Shown: positions 26,034 through 35,616, numbered from the stretch's first letter. The stretch is 64,000 nt of DNA from Pseudomonas parakoreensis (GCF_021602155.1 NZ_BQHY01000003.1:186001-250000); one strand, 5' to 3'. Numbers and translations are program-made. Notes: generated by a model from the sequence alone, not told the origin.

Positions 26034-26786
26034 GAGGTAAAGCTCCTTGGCGGCTCCGGGCTCGGGAGCCGAATGAGATGCAGGCTTCGGACCGTGGCTC
26101 AACAGTCAGCCGGTCTGGTTGACATTGCCGGTCGAAAAGAATTTACCAAGGCAAGCTGGCAACGTGGGAAATAAAACGATGTAAGAATTATCCCTGACAT
26201 TTATCAGAGTATTTTCGGCATGGAAGTGTTGCTTAAGGGCTGGAAATGACTGTTGGATCGCACTTCGATAATTATTGAGTTGGCACTGAAGTGCAGCATT
26301 CACGAGATGGATAAAGTTTCAGAAAAATGAATTGCCATCAATTTGATGGCACTTTTGTTGTTGCGCGTTGTCGCCAGTGAATTGTTTGTAAAATCCAGCG
26401 GGTTTTCGGAAGAATCCTACTTCTATTTTTTTCGAGAGTTGTCATGCTGGCCGCCGTGTAATGGGCCGGATGTTCGATGCGATTTGTGCAAGCTGGATCG
26501 GGCCGCTCTGGATCAAGGGTTTTGAGGGCGCAGGGCGAATGTTCACAATATAATTCGCCATCAGGGATTCCCCTGCCATATATAGGGTGATCTCTTACAC
26601 AGCCCAATGAACACTTCGTCTTGTTGTTTAATCAGATGCTTGCTAGTGGCCATCATAGTGATTACGATGCGCCCACTTGAAAGAGCACATCTCAATTGGA
26701 TGAGTCGCTTCACCGCTCTTCGATACTGTCCCGCGCCGCGGTAACTCCAACAGGCGCCTGACTGTAATCCTGAATAAAGGCCATGG
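26034..26786. other. Long AT-richer intergenic region upstream of the T6SS operon
   Basis: About 750 bases with no convincing gene. Two minus-strand ORFs (65 and 89 codons) lack any family-like or compositionally convincing sequence. The region should contain the tssA promoter, and the last part looks unstructured. I saw near-misses to sigma-54 and Fur sites but none with correct spacing. It is the left boundary of the probable T6SS island. Confidence 0.55.
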
Positions 26787-26789
26787 ATG
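26782..26789 (+). promoter_or_regulatory. CsrA/RsmA-type motif overlapping the tssA start
   Basis: CATGGATG matches the CsrA/RsmA consensus CANGGAYG exactly. The flanking GG and CC can pair so that AUGGAU lies in a hexaloop, the preferred presentation. It covers the tssA start codon and adjoins the AAAGG ribosome site, so binding would block translation. Confidence 0.5.
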
Positions 26790-28349
26790 TCCTACTCAAG
26801 CAAACTTTCCGCCCATTACCTCGAACTCGCAAAAGTCTCTGTTTCCAAAGAGAATTTCGCGGGCGAAGACGTTCGTTTTTCGAGCGAATTCGAGGCGCTG
26901 GAAAGCGAGCTGGCCAAAGCCTCGTCGATGCACGAAAGCGGGCAGATCGACTGGCTGAAAATCCGTGAAAACAGTGAAAACCTGCTGCGTACCCAATCCA
27001 AGGATTTGCGTGTCGGCGCCTGGCTGACCTGGTCGCTGTACCAGCGCGAATCCTTCCCCGGGCTGCTGGCCGGCCTCGGTCTGCTGCACCATCTGTCGGA
27101 AAACCACTGGGCCGACGTTCATCCGCTCAAACCGCGCACCCGTGCCGCCGCCATCGGCTGGCTGGTGCCGCGCCTGGAGCAGGTGCTCACCGAAAACATC
27201 GCGATCAAGGAGCAACTGCCGATGTTCCGGCAGTTGTCCGAGCACCTGGCCGGTCTCGATGCCGCGTGCACCGAACATTTGGGCGACGATGCGCCGCTGC
27301 TGTTGCCGCTCTCGCGTCGCCTGAAAACCATGATCCAGCGTGCCGCCGACAATCAGCCGGCCCCTGGTGTGGTGGGTGCGGCGGTGGCGCAGGTCAAGCA
27401 GGCCGCGAGCCAGCTGCTGACCCCCGGCGCACCGATCGACAACGAAAAAGACGCTTACAAGGCACTGCGCGCCCAGCAGGAAAGCGCGCGTCCGTTGTGT
27501 GCCTGGTGGCTCAAGCAGAAGGCCACCGACCTGCGCGCCCTGCGTCTGAACCGTACTTTGCTGTGGCTGCCGATCGACGCGGTGCCCGAGCGCAACGCCG
27601 AGCAGATCACCGTGTTGCGCGGTCTGCCGGTGGACAAGCTCAAGCAGTACCAGGATCGCTTCGATCAAGGCAAATACGCCGACCTGCTAGTGGAACTGGA
27701 GGCGAGCCTGGCGAAGGCGCCGTTCTGGTTCGACGGCCAGAGGATGGTCTGGGAGTGTCTCCAGAACCTCAACGCCGAGATGGCAATGCGCGAAGTGGAA
27801 ATCCACTTCGCGCTTTTGGTTCAGCGCCTGCCCGGCATTATCGAATGTCGCTTCCATGACGGTGCGCCGTTTGCCGATCCGTCCACCCGGGCGTGGATCG
27901 CCGGCAATGTCATGCCGCACCTGCAAAGCGCCAGCGCGCCGCGCAAGGTCGAAACCGACGACGTCGAAACCCAGCCCGCCTGGGAAAAAGCCCTGCAGGA
28001 CGTGCTGCCGCTGCTGCGCAAGGAAGGCCTCAAGCCTGCTGTGCAGATTCTCAAGCAAGGCCTGCAAACGGCCCACGGCGGACGCGAGCGGTTCTTCTGG
28101 CAGTTCGCCCTCGCGCGGCTGTGCTTCATGGCCAAGAAATACGAACTGGCCAAGAACCAGCTCGAAACCCTCGATCAGACATTACAGGACTCAGGCCTGC
28201 ACGCCTGGGAGCCCGATCTTGCATTGGAAGTGCTGCACCTGCTGCACAGTTGCTGCGAGCTGTTGCCGCAGAACCATGCAGTGCGTGAACGCAAGGAAGA
28301 GATTTATCGCAGGCTGTGCCACCTCGATCTCGAAGTGGTACTCGAATAG
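26787..28349 (+). CDS. tssA: T6SS baseplate/cap protein TssA
   Basis: A 520-residue TssA with the ImpA N-terminal domain (residues 1-200; WLTWSLYQRESFPGLLAGL, ENHWADVHPLKPRTRAAA) and a helical VasJ-like C-terminus ending YRRLCHLDLEVVLE. TssA primes baseplate and sheath assembly. It is the first gene of the H2-like cluster. An ATG also occurs at 26783 out of frame; the one at 26787 is six bases after AAAGG and gives MSYSSKLSAHY. Confidence 0.93.
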   Translation: MSYSSKLSAHYLELAKVSVSKENFAGEDVRFSSEFEALESELAKASSMHESGQIDWLKIRENSENLLRTQSKDLRVGAWLTWSLYQRESFPGLLAGLGLLHHLSENHWADVHPLKPRTRAAAIGWLVPRLEQVLTENIAIKEQLPMFRQLSEHLAGLDAACTEHLGDDAPLLLPLSRRLKTMIQRAADNQPAPGVVGAAVAQVKQAASQLLTPGAPIDNEKDAYKALRAQQESARPLCAWWLKQKATDLRALRLNRTLLWLPIDAVPERNAEQITVLRGLPVDKLKQYQDRFDQGKYADLLVELEASLAKAPFWFDGQRMVWECLQNLNAEMAMREVEIHFALLVQRLPGIIECRFHDGAPFADPSTRAWIAGNVMPHLQSASAPRKVETDDVETQPAWEKALQDVLPLLRKEGLKPAVQILKQGLQTAHGGRERFFWQFALARLCFMAKKYELAKNQLETLDQTLQDSGLHAWEPDLALEVLHLLHSCCELLPQNHAVRERKEEIYRRLCHLDLEVVLE

Positions 28350-28381
28350 GCCCCAGGGCCACAACCGCAAGGAGAAAAGCC

Positions 28382-28885
28382 ATGGCCAAAGAAGGCTCGG
28401 TAGCCCCCAAGGAACGCATCAACGTCACCTTCAAACCCGCCACCGGCGGTGCTCAGGAAGAGATTGAACTGCCGCTGAAGCTGCTGGCAATCGGTGACTA
28501 CACCCACCGCAAGGACGATCGCAAAATCGAAGATCGCAAGCCGATCAGCATCGACAAGATGACCTTCGACGAAGTGTTGGCCAAGCAAGAACTGGGTCTG
28601 ACGCTGAGCGTGCCGAACCGTCTGCAGGAAGATGGCGAGGCCGACGAGCTGGCTGTGCAATTGCGCGTCAATTCGATGAAGGACTTCAACCCGGCCAGCC
28701 TGGTCGAGCAAGTGCCTGAGCTGAAAAAACTGATGGAACTGCGCGATGCGCTGGTGGCCCTCAAAGGCCCGCTGGGTAACGCACCTGCGTTCCGTAAAGC
28801 GATCGAAGGCGTGCTCGCCGACGACGAATCCCGCGGTCGCGTACTCGGTGAGCTGGGCCTGAACGCCGCAGCCCCGGACGCCTGA
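28382..28885 (+). CDS. tssB: T6SS contractile sheath small subunit TssB
   Basis: A 167-residue VipA/IglA-type sheath subunit; MAKEGSVAPKERINVTFKP at the N-terminus and LPLKLLAIGDYTHR are family hallmarks. It forms the contractile tail sheath together with TssC. The frame is open from 28316 but the ATG at 28382 follows AAGGAG. It is 32 bases after tssA and 25 before tssC. Confidence 0.97.
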   Translation: MAKEGSVAPKERINVTFKPATGGAQEEIELPLKLLAIGDYTHRKDDRKIEDRKPISIDKMTFDEVLAKQELGLTLSVPNRLQEDGEADELAVQLRVNSMKDFNPASLVEQVPELKKLMELRDALVALKGPLGNAPAFRKAIEGVLADDESRGRVLGELGLNAAAPDA

Positions 28886-28910
28886 GACTCCAGCCAAGGA
28901 AGCCAACACA

Positions 28911-30386
28911 ATGAGCACTAGCGCAGCACAAGAGAAGAGCGCCGAGAGCGGCGAATACAGCATTCTCGACAGCATCATCGCCGAAACCCGTCTGACTCCG
29001 GACGACGAAGCCTACGACATCGCCAAGCGTGGCGTCTCGGCGTTCATCGAAGAACTGCTCAAGCCGCAGAACAACGGTGAGCCGGTCAAGAAGGCCATGG
29101 TTGACCGCATGATCGCCGAGATCGATGCCAAGCTCAGCCGTCAGATGGACGAAATCCTGCACCACCCGGATTTCCAGGCGCTGGAATCGTCGTGGCGTGG
29201 CCTGCAGTTGCTGGTCGACCGCACCAACTTCCGCGAAAATATCAAGATCGAAATCCTCAACGTCTCCAAAGAAGACCTGCTGGACGATTTCGAAGATTCG
29301 CCGGAAGTCATGCAGTCGGGCCTGTACAAGCACATCTACACCGCTGAATACGGCCAGTTCGGTGGTCAGCCGGTGGGCGCGATCATCGCCAACTACTTCA
29401 TGTCCCCAAGCTCGCCGGACGTGAAACTGATGCAGTACGTGGCCAGCGTTTCCTGCATGTCCCACGCGCCGTTCATCGCCGCGGCCGGCCCGAAATTCTT
29501 CGGTCTCGAAAGCTTCACCGGCCTGCCGGATCTGAAGGATCTGAAAGACCACTTCGAAGGCCCGCAGTTCGCCAAATGGCAGAGCTTCCGTACTTCGGAA
29601 GACTCCCGTTACGTTGGCCTGACCGTGCCGCGTTTCCTGCTGCGTAACCCGTACGATCCGGAAGAAAACCCGGTCAAATCGTTCGTGTACAAGGAAACCG
29701 TTGCCAACAGCCACGAGCACTACCTGTGGGGCAACACCGCGTTCGCGTTCGGCACCAAGCTGACCGACAGCTTCGCCAAATTCCGCTGGTGCCCGAACAT
29801 CATCGGCCCACAGAGCGGTGGCGCGGTTGAAGATCTGCCGTTGCACCACTTCGAAAGCATGGGCGAAATCGAAACCAAGATCCCGACCGAGGTTCTGGTC
29901 TCCGACCGTCGTGAATACGAACTGGCCGAGGAAGGCTTTATCTCCCTGACCATGCGCAAAGGTTCCGACAACGCGGCGTTCTTCTCCGCCAGTTCGGTGC
30001 AGAAGCCGAAGTTCTTCGGCATCAGCGCAGAAGGCAAGGCGGCAGAGCTGAACTACAAGCTTGGCACCCAACTGCCGTACATGATGATCGTCAACCGCCT
30101 GGCTCACTACCTCAAAGTGCTGCAGCGCGAGCAACTCGGTTCGTGGAAAGAGCGTACCGACCTCGAACTGGAACTGAACAAGTGGATCCGCCAGTACGTG
30201 GCCGACCAGGAAAACCCGAGCGCCGAAGTGCGTGGCCGTCGTCCGCTGCGCGCTGCGCAAGTGATCGTCAGTGACGTTGAAGGCGAGCCGGGCTGGTACC
30301 GCGTGAGCTTGAACGTGCGCCCGCACTTCAAGTACATGGGTGCCGATTTCACCCTGTCGCTGGTTGGCAAGCTGGACAAAGAGTAA
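28911..30386 (+). CDS. tssC: T6SS contractile sheath large subunit TssC
   Basis: A 491-residue VipB/IglB sheath subunit. Conserved blocks include FQALESSWRGLQLLVDRT, SCMSHAPFIAAAGPKFFGL and the C-terminal PGWYRVSLNVRPHFKYMGAD. TssB-TssC polymers contract to drive the inner tube. Length is as expected, and the gene is in tight linkage with tssB. Confidence 0.98.
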   Translation: MSTSAAQEKSAESGEYSILDSIIAETRLTPDDEAYDIAKRGVSAFIEELLKPQNNGEPVKKAMVDRMIAEIDAKLSRQMDEILHHPDFQALESSWRGLQLLVDRTNFRENIKIEILNVSKEDLLDDFEDSPEVMQSGLYKHIYTAEYGQFGGQPVGAIIANYFMSPSSPDVKLMQYVASVSCMSHAPFIAAAGPKFFGLESFTGLPDLKDLKDHFEGPQFAKWQSFRTSEDSRYVGLTVPRFLLRNPYDPEENPVKSFVYKETVANSHEHYLWGNTAFAFGTKLTDSFAKFRWCPNIIGPQSGGAVEDLPLHHFESMGEIETKIPTEVLVSDRREYELAEEGFISLTMRKGSDNAAFFSASSVQKPKFFGISAEGKAAELNYKLGTQLPYMMIVNRLAHYLKVLQREQLGSWKERTDLELELNKWIRQYVADQENPSAEVRGRRPLRAAQVIVSDVEGEPGWYRVSLNVRPHFKYMGADFTLSLVGKLDKE

Positions 30387-30395
30387 GAGCGACTC

Positions 30396-30803
30396 ATGGA
30401 CGGATACGGCAGCCTCTTCGAACGCCTCAACGGCGACGTGGAACTACGCAAGGGCAACAGCCTTGAGGCTTGTGCCATGGCGTCAGTGGCTGCCCATCTG
30501 GCCAAAATGCTCAGCACCCGGGCCGGCAGCGTGCAAACGCTGGCCGACTACGGGTTGCCCGATCTCAATGACATGCGTCTGAGCCTGCACGACTCCCTGA
30601 GTCAGGCCCGTCTGGCCATCGAAAACTTCATCGAAGCCTACGAGCCGCGCCTGAGCAACGTGCGTGTCATTTCCCTGCCGCGTGACCACGACCAGTTGCG
30701 GCTGGCCTTCAGCATCGAAGGCCTGCTGGAAGTCGAGGGGTTCAAGCGTCAGGTCAGTTTTTCCGCGCGCCTGGATGGCAGCGGTCAAGTGAAGGTCACC
30801 TAA
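30396..30803 (+). CDS. tssE: T6SS baseplate protein TssE (gp25-like)
   Basis: A 135-residue gp25-like baseplate protein (HsiF/TssE). The segment DYGLPDLNDM, followed by helices with IENFIEAYEPRLSNVRV, is typical of the GPW/gp25 fold. It anchors the sheath to the baseplate. It begins nine bases after tssC. In P. aeruginosa H2 the next gene is tssF; here a PAAR cassette has been inserted. Confidence 0.93.
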   Translation: MDGYGSLFERLNGDVELRKGNSLEACAMASVAAHLAKMLSTRAGSVQTLADYGLPDLNDMRLSLHDSLSQARLAIENFIEAYEPRLSNVRVISLPRDHDQLRLAFSIEGLLEVEGFKRQVSFSARLDGSGQVKVT

Positions 30804-30814
30804 GGAGATTCCCG

Positions 30815-31339
30815 ATGTCTGGCAAACCCGCAGCACGCGTATCCGACCCCACCGCTTGCCCACTTCCTGGCCACGGTACCAACCCGATCGCCGCCGGTTC
30901 CGGCGACGTGTTCTTCGACGGCCTCGCGGCCGCCCGCCAAGGCGATGCCTCGGCGTGTGGTGGTGCGTTGGTTGGCGATCTGGCGACCACGGTTTTGATC
31001 AATGGCAAACCTGCCGCCACCGTAGGTTCAGTCGGGGCCCATGGCAACAAGGTCACTGCCGGCTCCGGGACGGTGATTATCGGCAATTCGCATTCGCCGG
31101 CGCCGTTTGTGCCGCCGTTACCGGTGGAGATCAAATGGCCGTTCGATGAGCACTTTACGATCAATTGCCAGGACACAGGCAAGCCAATGGCGGGTGTGGC
31201 GTACACATTGAAAACCGCTTCGGGAAAGATCATCAATGGTGTTACCAGTGCTGATGGAAAAACGCAGAAAATTTCTTCCGCTCAGGCCGAGGCGGTGGAA
31301 TTAATAATTGAACAACAAACTGAAGTGATGATTGGCTGA
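30815..31339 (+). CDS. PAAR-domain spike protein with C-terminal extension
   Basis: A 174-residue PAAR protein. Residues 1-90 form the PAAR repeat cone (PAARVSDPTACPLPGHGTNP, VFFDGLAAARQGD, VGAHGNKVTAGSGTVIIG) that caps the VgrG tip. Residues 100-174 (VAYTLKTASGKI, GVTSADGKTQKI) form a small beta domain seen in many T6SS PAAR proteins, likely an adaptor for cargo. It starts 11 bases after tssE and heads a three-gene insertion in the core operon. Confidence 0.92.
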   Translation: MSGKPAARVSDPTACPLPGHGTNPIAAGSGDVFFDGLAAARQGDASACGGALVGDLATTVLINGKPAATVGSVGAHGNKVTAGSGTVIIGNSHSPAPFVPPLPVEIKWPFDEHFTINCQDTGKPMAGVAYTLKTASGKIINGVTSADGKTQKISSAQAEAVELIIEQQTEVMIG

Positions 31340-31400
31340 GTGCTTGGCTGGTTTTTATACGTGAGCTTCGGTTTCTAAGGTTTGAAGTAAGGACGTTGAT

Positions 31401-32339
31401 ATGGCAGACACGGTAGTAGCATCCAGCCTCACCCCAGCGAGTAACAAAGCTGGGCAGTCTACTGTTGTTCGTCTTTTTAAAGTTAGCGATATTCCTGCTG
31501 CCATGGACAAAATGAAATGGCCGGTTGCCGCCGCATTGATGCGTCACTGGTTTAATGGTGCCCCTTGGAAGAACGCCAGTGGCGGAATGGAAAAAGAAGA
31601 AAAAGAACGTGTGAGGCCGGTGCCCGATCAGTATATCGAAGAAAATATAGTGAAGATGGACTGGGTGCTGAAATTCAAGAAGCCTGAAGAAACGCGTAAA
31701 GTTCTTAAAGCGGCGTGGAATAATGAAAAAGCCATGCCAGAAATAAGCACCAAGATACTCCGTGCATTTGGAAAGTTGGGTCCTGGTTGTTATCCAGTTA
31801 GATTTAACGGTAAGGGGCGCGCAGCCGAAAAGTTCGGTTATTTTAACTCGCGTGCAGTTAACTTCAGTCAGTTGGGTGGTGGTGAACTCGATGAGCTGCG
31901 CGGAGCTTTGGCGAACTTCAATATGCGAGTTATCGCAGAAGGCGTTGTCAACGTCTTTGACAGGAAAGTCGTGTTCGTAGCCGATCGCCTGGGTTACTAC
32001 GTTGAAGACAATTACGATTTTAACGATGGTGATGATTTCATCAGTCAGCCACTCGGATTCTGGAATTTCGATGGCGTCGCCGGGGTAATGGACGCCAATG
32101 CGCAAAATATGGCAATCGATCAGGAAACTGCAGGTATCGCTCGGTCATCCATATTCGGAATGAGCGAGGCGGCAGAAAAGCGGTTTGTCGAAGCTGCGAA
32201 TAAACGATATTTCTTTATCCAGAACAAGCATTTTGTGGAATACAGGAAGCTTTACTCAAAAGGCGGGGATTTCAAGCTGTTCTCCGATATTTTTTATGAA
32301 AATATTAATCCTGTGACTATTGAGTTGGTGAAAAATTGA
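31401..32339 (+). CDS. DUF6402-like protein, putative T6SS cargo
   Basis: A 312-residue protein resembling the DUF6402 family (from memory): VRLFKVSDIPAAMDKMKWPVAAALMRHWF near the N-terminus is the recognisable block. No signal peptide, membrane segment or known catalytic motif is visible. It lies directly after a PAAR gene, is clearly richer in A+T than tssE and tssF, and overlaps the next gene's start. I infer it is a PAAR-delivered effector or its companion. The alternative is an accessory structural protein. Confidence 0.6.
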   Translation: MADTVVASSLTPASNKAGQSTVVRLFKVSDIPAAMDKMKWPVAAALMRHWFNGAPWKNASGGMEKEEKERVRPVPDQYIEENIVKMDWVLKFKKPEETRKVLKAAWNNEKAMPEISTKILRAFGKLGPGCYPVRFNGKGRAAEKFGYFNSRAVNFSQLGGGELDELRGALANFNMRVIAEGVVNVFDRKVVFVADRLGYYVEDNYDFNDGDDFISQPLGFWNFDGVAGVMDANAQNMAIDQETAGIARSSIFGMSEAAEKRFVEAANKRYFFIQNKHFVEYRKLYSKGGDFKLFSDIFYENINPVTIELVKN

Positions 32340-32752
32340 TGCGCGCCAAAAAGATTGTCCTGCTCCTCGGCTTTTTGCTGGTCGTGATTGTTTTTTTTGC
32401 TGTTTCCATGAACGGTATTATTACGCGTCAGGCGAGCAGTTCTGTAGTAAGCGAATCAGGGAACTATTTGATTGAAAATGTGCCCGTCAGAGGTTTGCTT
32501 GTGCCTTTTGATGATTTGTCATACTTGCGAATTACCGACAAGAGAGACTCGAACGCAGTATTTCGATCGCCTTTATATTCTCGCGGTACTGTAGATATGA
32601 CTGCCCATGAAGATAATGTAATTGTGGGTATCGTATGGATCGATTTTTACAAGCGCGATCAACATTTTGGTATCAGAGTTCCGGAGTGGAAACCGCATTG
32701 GCTCAACGCTTTTATCAGTAACACCCCTTATGAAATTGCTGAGGGCGATTAG
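32339..32752 (+). CDS. Single-TM protein, candidate immunity partner
   Basis: A 137-residue protein with one N-terminal membrane helix (about residues 5-24, VLLLGFLLVVIVFFAVSM) and a soluble C-terminal domain that should face the periplasm. I do not recognise a family. Its ATG shares a base with the stop of the DUF6402-like gene (TGATG), so the two are translationally coupled. AT-rich composition and position suggest an immunity protein for a periplasm-acting effector. A TTG three bases upstream is an alternative start. Confidence 0.6.
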   Translation: MRAKKIVLLLGFLLVVIVFFAVSMNGIITRQASSSVVSESGNYLIENVPVRGLLVPFDDLSYLRITDKRDSNAVFRSPLYSRGTVDMTAHEDNVIVGIVWIDFYKRDQHFGIRVPEWKPHWLNAFISNTPYEIAEGD

Positions 32753-32846
32753 GGGAGAGCCAAGTCGCCGGCATGACATGAACACCACTATCCGTCCGTT
32801 CTACAGGGTGTGTTTTTGATGAGTTCCACTACCAGGCAGGTAACCC

Positions 32847-34634
32847 GTGTCCTTTAACCACTACTACCAAAGCGAACTCACCGCACTGCGCCAACTCGGT
32901 CGCCGTTTCGCCGAGCGTAGTCCGGCGTTGGCGCCGTTCCTGGGCCAGGCCGGGCGGGATCCGGATGTGGAGCGGTTGCTGGAAGGTTTTGCGTTCCTTA
33001 CCGGGCGTCTGCGGCAGAAGCTCGATGACGAGCTGCCGGAGCTCAGCCATTCGCTGATGCAACTGCTGTGGCCGAACTACATGCGCCCGCTGCCGGCGTT
33101 CAGCATTTTGCAGTTCGATCCGCTCAAGCGTTCTGGCCCGGCGCTGGTGGTCGAGCGCGATACGCCGATCGAAAGCAAACCGATCGAAGACGTGCGTTGC
33201 CGCTTCCGCACCTGCTACCCGACCGAGGTGCTGCCGCTGGATCTGGCCGCGCTGAACTATTCGGTAAAGGGCGACGGTTCGCTGCTCAGCCTGCGTCTGG
33301 AAATGAGCGCCGACGGTCACCTCGGTGAGCTGGAACTGAGCAAACTGCGCCTGCACTTTGCTGGCGAACGCTACATCAGCCAGATGCTGTACCTGAGTCT
33401 GCTGCGCAACCTGGAAGGCATCGAACTGATCCCGCTCGACGGTGCGGGCAAGCCCATCGACGGTGTGGCCGGCAAGCCGATGGCGTTCAAGATTCCCGGT
33501 GACCGGGTCAAGCCAGTGGGCTTTGCCGAAGAAGAGGCGTTGATCCCGTATCCGCTGAACACCTTCCGTGGCTATCGCTACCTGCAGGAATACTTCGCCT
33601 TCCAGGACAAGTTCCTGTTCGTCGACGTCAACGGTCTGGACATCCTCAAGGCGCTGCCGGAAGACACGCTCAAGCAGATGCGCGGCCTGGAGTTGCGTTT
33701 CGATATTCGCAAGAGCGGCATCATGCGCATGCGGCCGACCCTGGATAACGTGAAGCTGTTCTGCACGCCGATTGCCAACCTGTTCGCCCACGACGCCCTG
33801 CCGATCCGCCTTGATGGCAAACAGGATGAATACCTGCTGCTGCCGGCGGAATACGATTTGGAAAACTGCGGCGTGTTTTCGGTGGAAACCGTCACCGGCT
33901 GGAAGCCCGGCGGCCTCGGTTATCAGGAGTACGTGCCGTTCGAGTCGTTCGAGCACGACCCGAGTTTCGACGTGCCCAACAGCCGTCCGCATTACAGCAT
34001 CCGCCAGCGTTCGTCCTTGCTGCATGACGGCCTCGACACCTACCTGAGCTTCGGCATCCGCCACACCGAAGCCCACGAAACCCTGTCGATCGAGTTGATG
34101 TGCACCAACCAGAACCTGCCGCGCAAGCTCAAGCTTGGCGACATCTGCATGGCTTGCGAAGAGACCCCGGAGTTCCTCAGTTTCCGCAACATCACCCCGG
34201 CCACGTCGAGCTTTGCGCCGCCGCTGAACCGTGACTTCCTGTGGAAGCTGATCAGCAACATGTCGCTCAACTATCTGTCGCTGGCCGACGTCAACGCGTT
34301 GAAGGTGATTCTCGAAACCTACGACCTGCCGCGCTACTACGACCAGCACGCGGAGAAGGTCAGCAAACGCCTGCTCGGCGGCCTCAAGCACATCAAGCAC
34401 CACCACGTCGACCGGCTGCACCGTGGCTTGCCGGTGCGCGGTCTGCGCACCGAACTGACCATCGACCCGGAAGGGTATATCGGCGAAGGCGACCTGTTCG
34501 TTTTCGCCTCGGTTCTTAACGAGTTTTTCGCGCTTTACGCCAGTCTCAATTCGTACCACGAGCTGCGGGTAAAAAGCACACAGGGAGAGGTGTACCAATG
34601 GACACCACGTATGGGCCTGCAGCCCCTGCTTTAA
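32847..34634 (+). CDS. tssF: T6SS baseplate protein TssF
   Basis: A 595-residue TssF (VasA/ImpG). It opens with FNHYYQSELTALRQLGRRFAE and ends with the typical GDLFVFASVLNEFFALYASLNSYHEL block. It is part of the TssEFGK baseplate wedge. The start is a GTG seven bases after AGGCAGG. It overlaps tssG by 37 bases. Confidence 0.96.
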   Translation: MSFNHYYQSELTALRQLGRRFAERSPALAPFLGQAGRDPDVERLLEGFAFLTGRLRQKLDDELPELSHSLMQLLWPNYMRPLPAFSILQFDPLKRSGPALVVERDTPIESKPIEDVRCRFRTCYPTEVLPLDLAALNYSVKGDGSLLSLRLEMSADGHLGELELSKLRLHFAGERYISQMLYLSLLRNLEGIELIPLDGAGKPIDGVAGKPMAFKIPGDRVKPVGFAEEEALIPYPLNTFRGYRYLQEYFAFQDKFLFVDVNGLDILKALPEDTLKQMRGLELRFDIRKSGIMRMRPTLDNVKLFCTPIANLFAHDALPIRLDGKQDEYLLLPAEYDLENCGVFSVETVTGWKPGGLGYQEYVPFESFEHDPSFDVPNSRPHYSIRQRSSLLHDGLDTYLSFGIRHTEAHETLSIELMCTNQNLPRKLKLGDICMACEETPEFLSFRNITPATSSFAPPLNRDFLWKLISNMSLNYLSLADVNALKVILETYDLPRYYDQHAEKVSKRLLGGLKHIKHHHVDRLHRGLPVRGLRTELTIDPEGYIGEGDLFVFASVLNEFFALYASLNSYHELRVKSTQGEVYQWTPRMGLQPLL

Positions 34635-35605
34635 GCGGGCTGACCAAGGTAATACGCGAGTACTCGCTGTTTCAGGCCGTGCTGCTGGTGATCGACCGGC
34701 TGCGCGAGGCGCACCCGTACCTGAGCGAAGACGATCTGTACGACCAGGTGGAGTTTCAGGCCAACCCGAGCCTGGGCTTTCCGCGCAGCGACGTCGATCG
34801 CGTGGAGTTTTTCGAAGAGCACGGGCAGATGCGCGCGCGCATGCGTTTCAACCTGATCGGCCTGGTCGGCTCCGGTTCGCCGCTGCCGGCGTTCTACGGC
34901 GAGCAGGCGCTGGGCGACAGCGAGGACGGCAACCCGACGCGCAACTTCCTCGACCTGTTCCACCATCGCCTGCAACGGCTGATGCTGCCGATCTGGCGCA
35001 AGTACCGTTATCGCGCCAGCTTCCAGAGTGGCGCGATCGACCCGTTCTCGTCGCAGCTGTTTGCGCTGATCGGTCTGGGCGGCGACGAGATCCGCAAGGC
35101 CAAGGAGCTGAACTGGAAGCGCCTGCTGCCATACCTTGGTTTGCTCAGCTTGCGCGCGCACTCGGCGGCGCTGATCGAAGCCGTGCTGCGTTACTACTTC
35201 AAGCACGAAGACCTGGTCATCGAGCAGTGCATCGAGCGCCGCGTGGAGATCCTCGACGAGCAGCGCAACCGCCTCGGTCGCGCCAACAGCCTGCTCGGTG
35301 AAGACTTGGTGCTGGGCGAGCGGGTGCGCGACCGCAGCGGCAAATTCCGCATTCACATCACCGAACTCGACTGGGAGCGATTCCACGAATTCCTGCCGAT
35401 CGGTTTCGGTTACCAGCCGCTGTGCGCGCTGGTGCGGTTCACCTTGCGTGACCCGCTCGATTACGACATTCGCCTGGTGCTGCGCCCGGAAGAAATCCGC
35501 GAACTGCGCATTGGTGAGAAGAACGACTGTCGCCTGGGATGGACCAGTTGGCTGGGCTGCGAAAAAGCAGACGGCGTGGTCACCCTGGGCAGCAAAATTC
35601 ATTAA
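34598..35605 (+). CDS. tssG: T6SS baseplate protein TssG
   Basis: A 335-residue TssG (VasB/ImpH). Typical segments are VEFQANPSLGFPRSDV, the NFLDLFHHRLQRLMLPIWRKYRY block, and FLPIGFGYQPLCALVRF near the C-terminus. It forms the baseplate wedge with TssF. It starts within the tssF 3' end after GGGAGAGG, consistent with coupled translation. Confidence 0.96.
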   Translation: MDTTYGPAAPALSGLTKVIREYSLFQAVLLVIDRLREAHPYLSEDDLYDQVEFQANPSLGFPRSDVDRVEFFEEHGQMRARMRFNLIGLVGSGSPLPAFYGEQALGDSEDGNPTRNFLDLFHHRLQRLMLPIWRKYRYRASFQSGAIDPFSSQLFALIGLGGDEIRKAKELNWKRLLPYLGLLSLRAHSAALIEAVLRYYFKHEDLVIEQCIERRVEILDEQRNRLGRANSLLGEDLVLGERVRDRSGKFRIHITELDWERFHEFLPIGFGYQPLCALVRFTLRDPLDYDIRLVLRPEEIRELRIGEKNDCRLGWTSWLGCEKADGVVTLGSKIH

Positions 35606-35616
35606 GGACGTGAGCC

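Noticed and set aside
26266-26280. Fur-like palindrome GATAATTATTGAG
   Set aside because: Only one half matches well; too weak to call although H2-type T6SS can be iron-regulated.
26106-26303. A 65-codon minus-strand ORF before the T6SS
   Set aside because: No ribosome site, no recognisable domain and no neighbour that would explain it.
26281-26364. Possible sigma-54 promoters (TGGCAC at 26281 and 26347)
   Set aside because: The GG-to-GC spacing is 11 and 15 bases instead of 12, so neither fits the consensus.
26338-26607. An 89-codon minus-strand ORF before the T6SS
   Set aside because: Composition is unlike a protein from this genome; no start signal.
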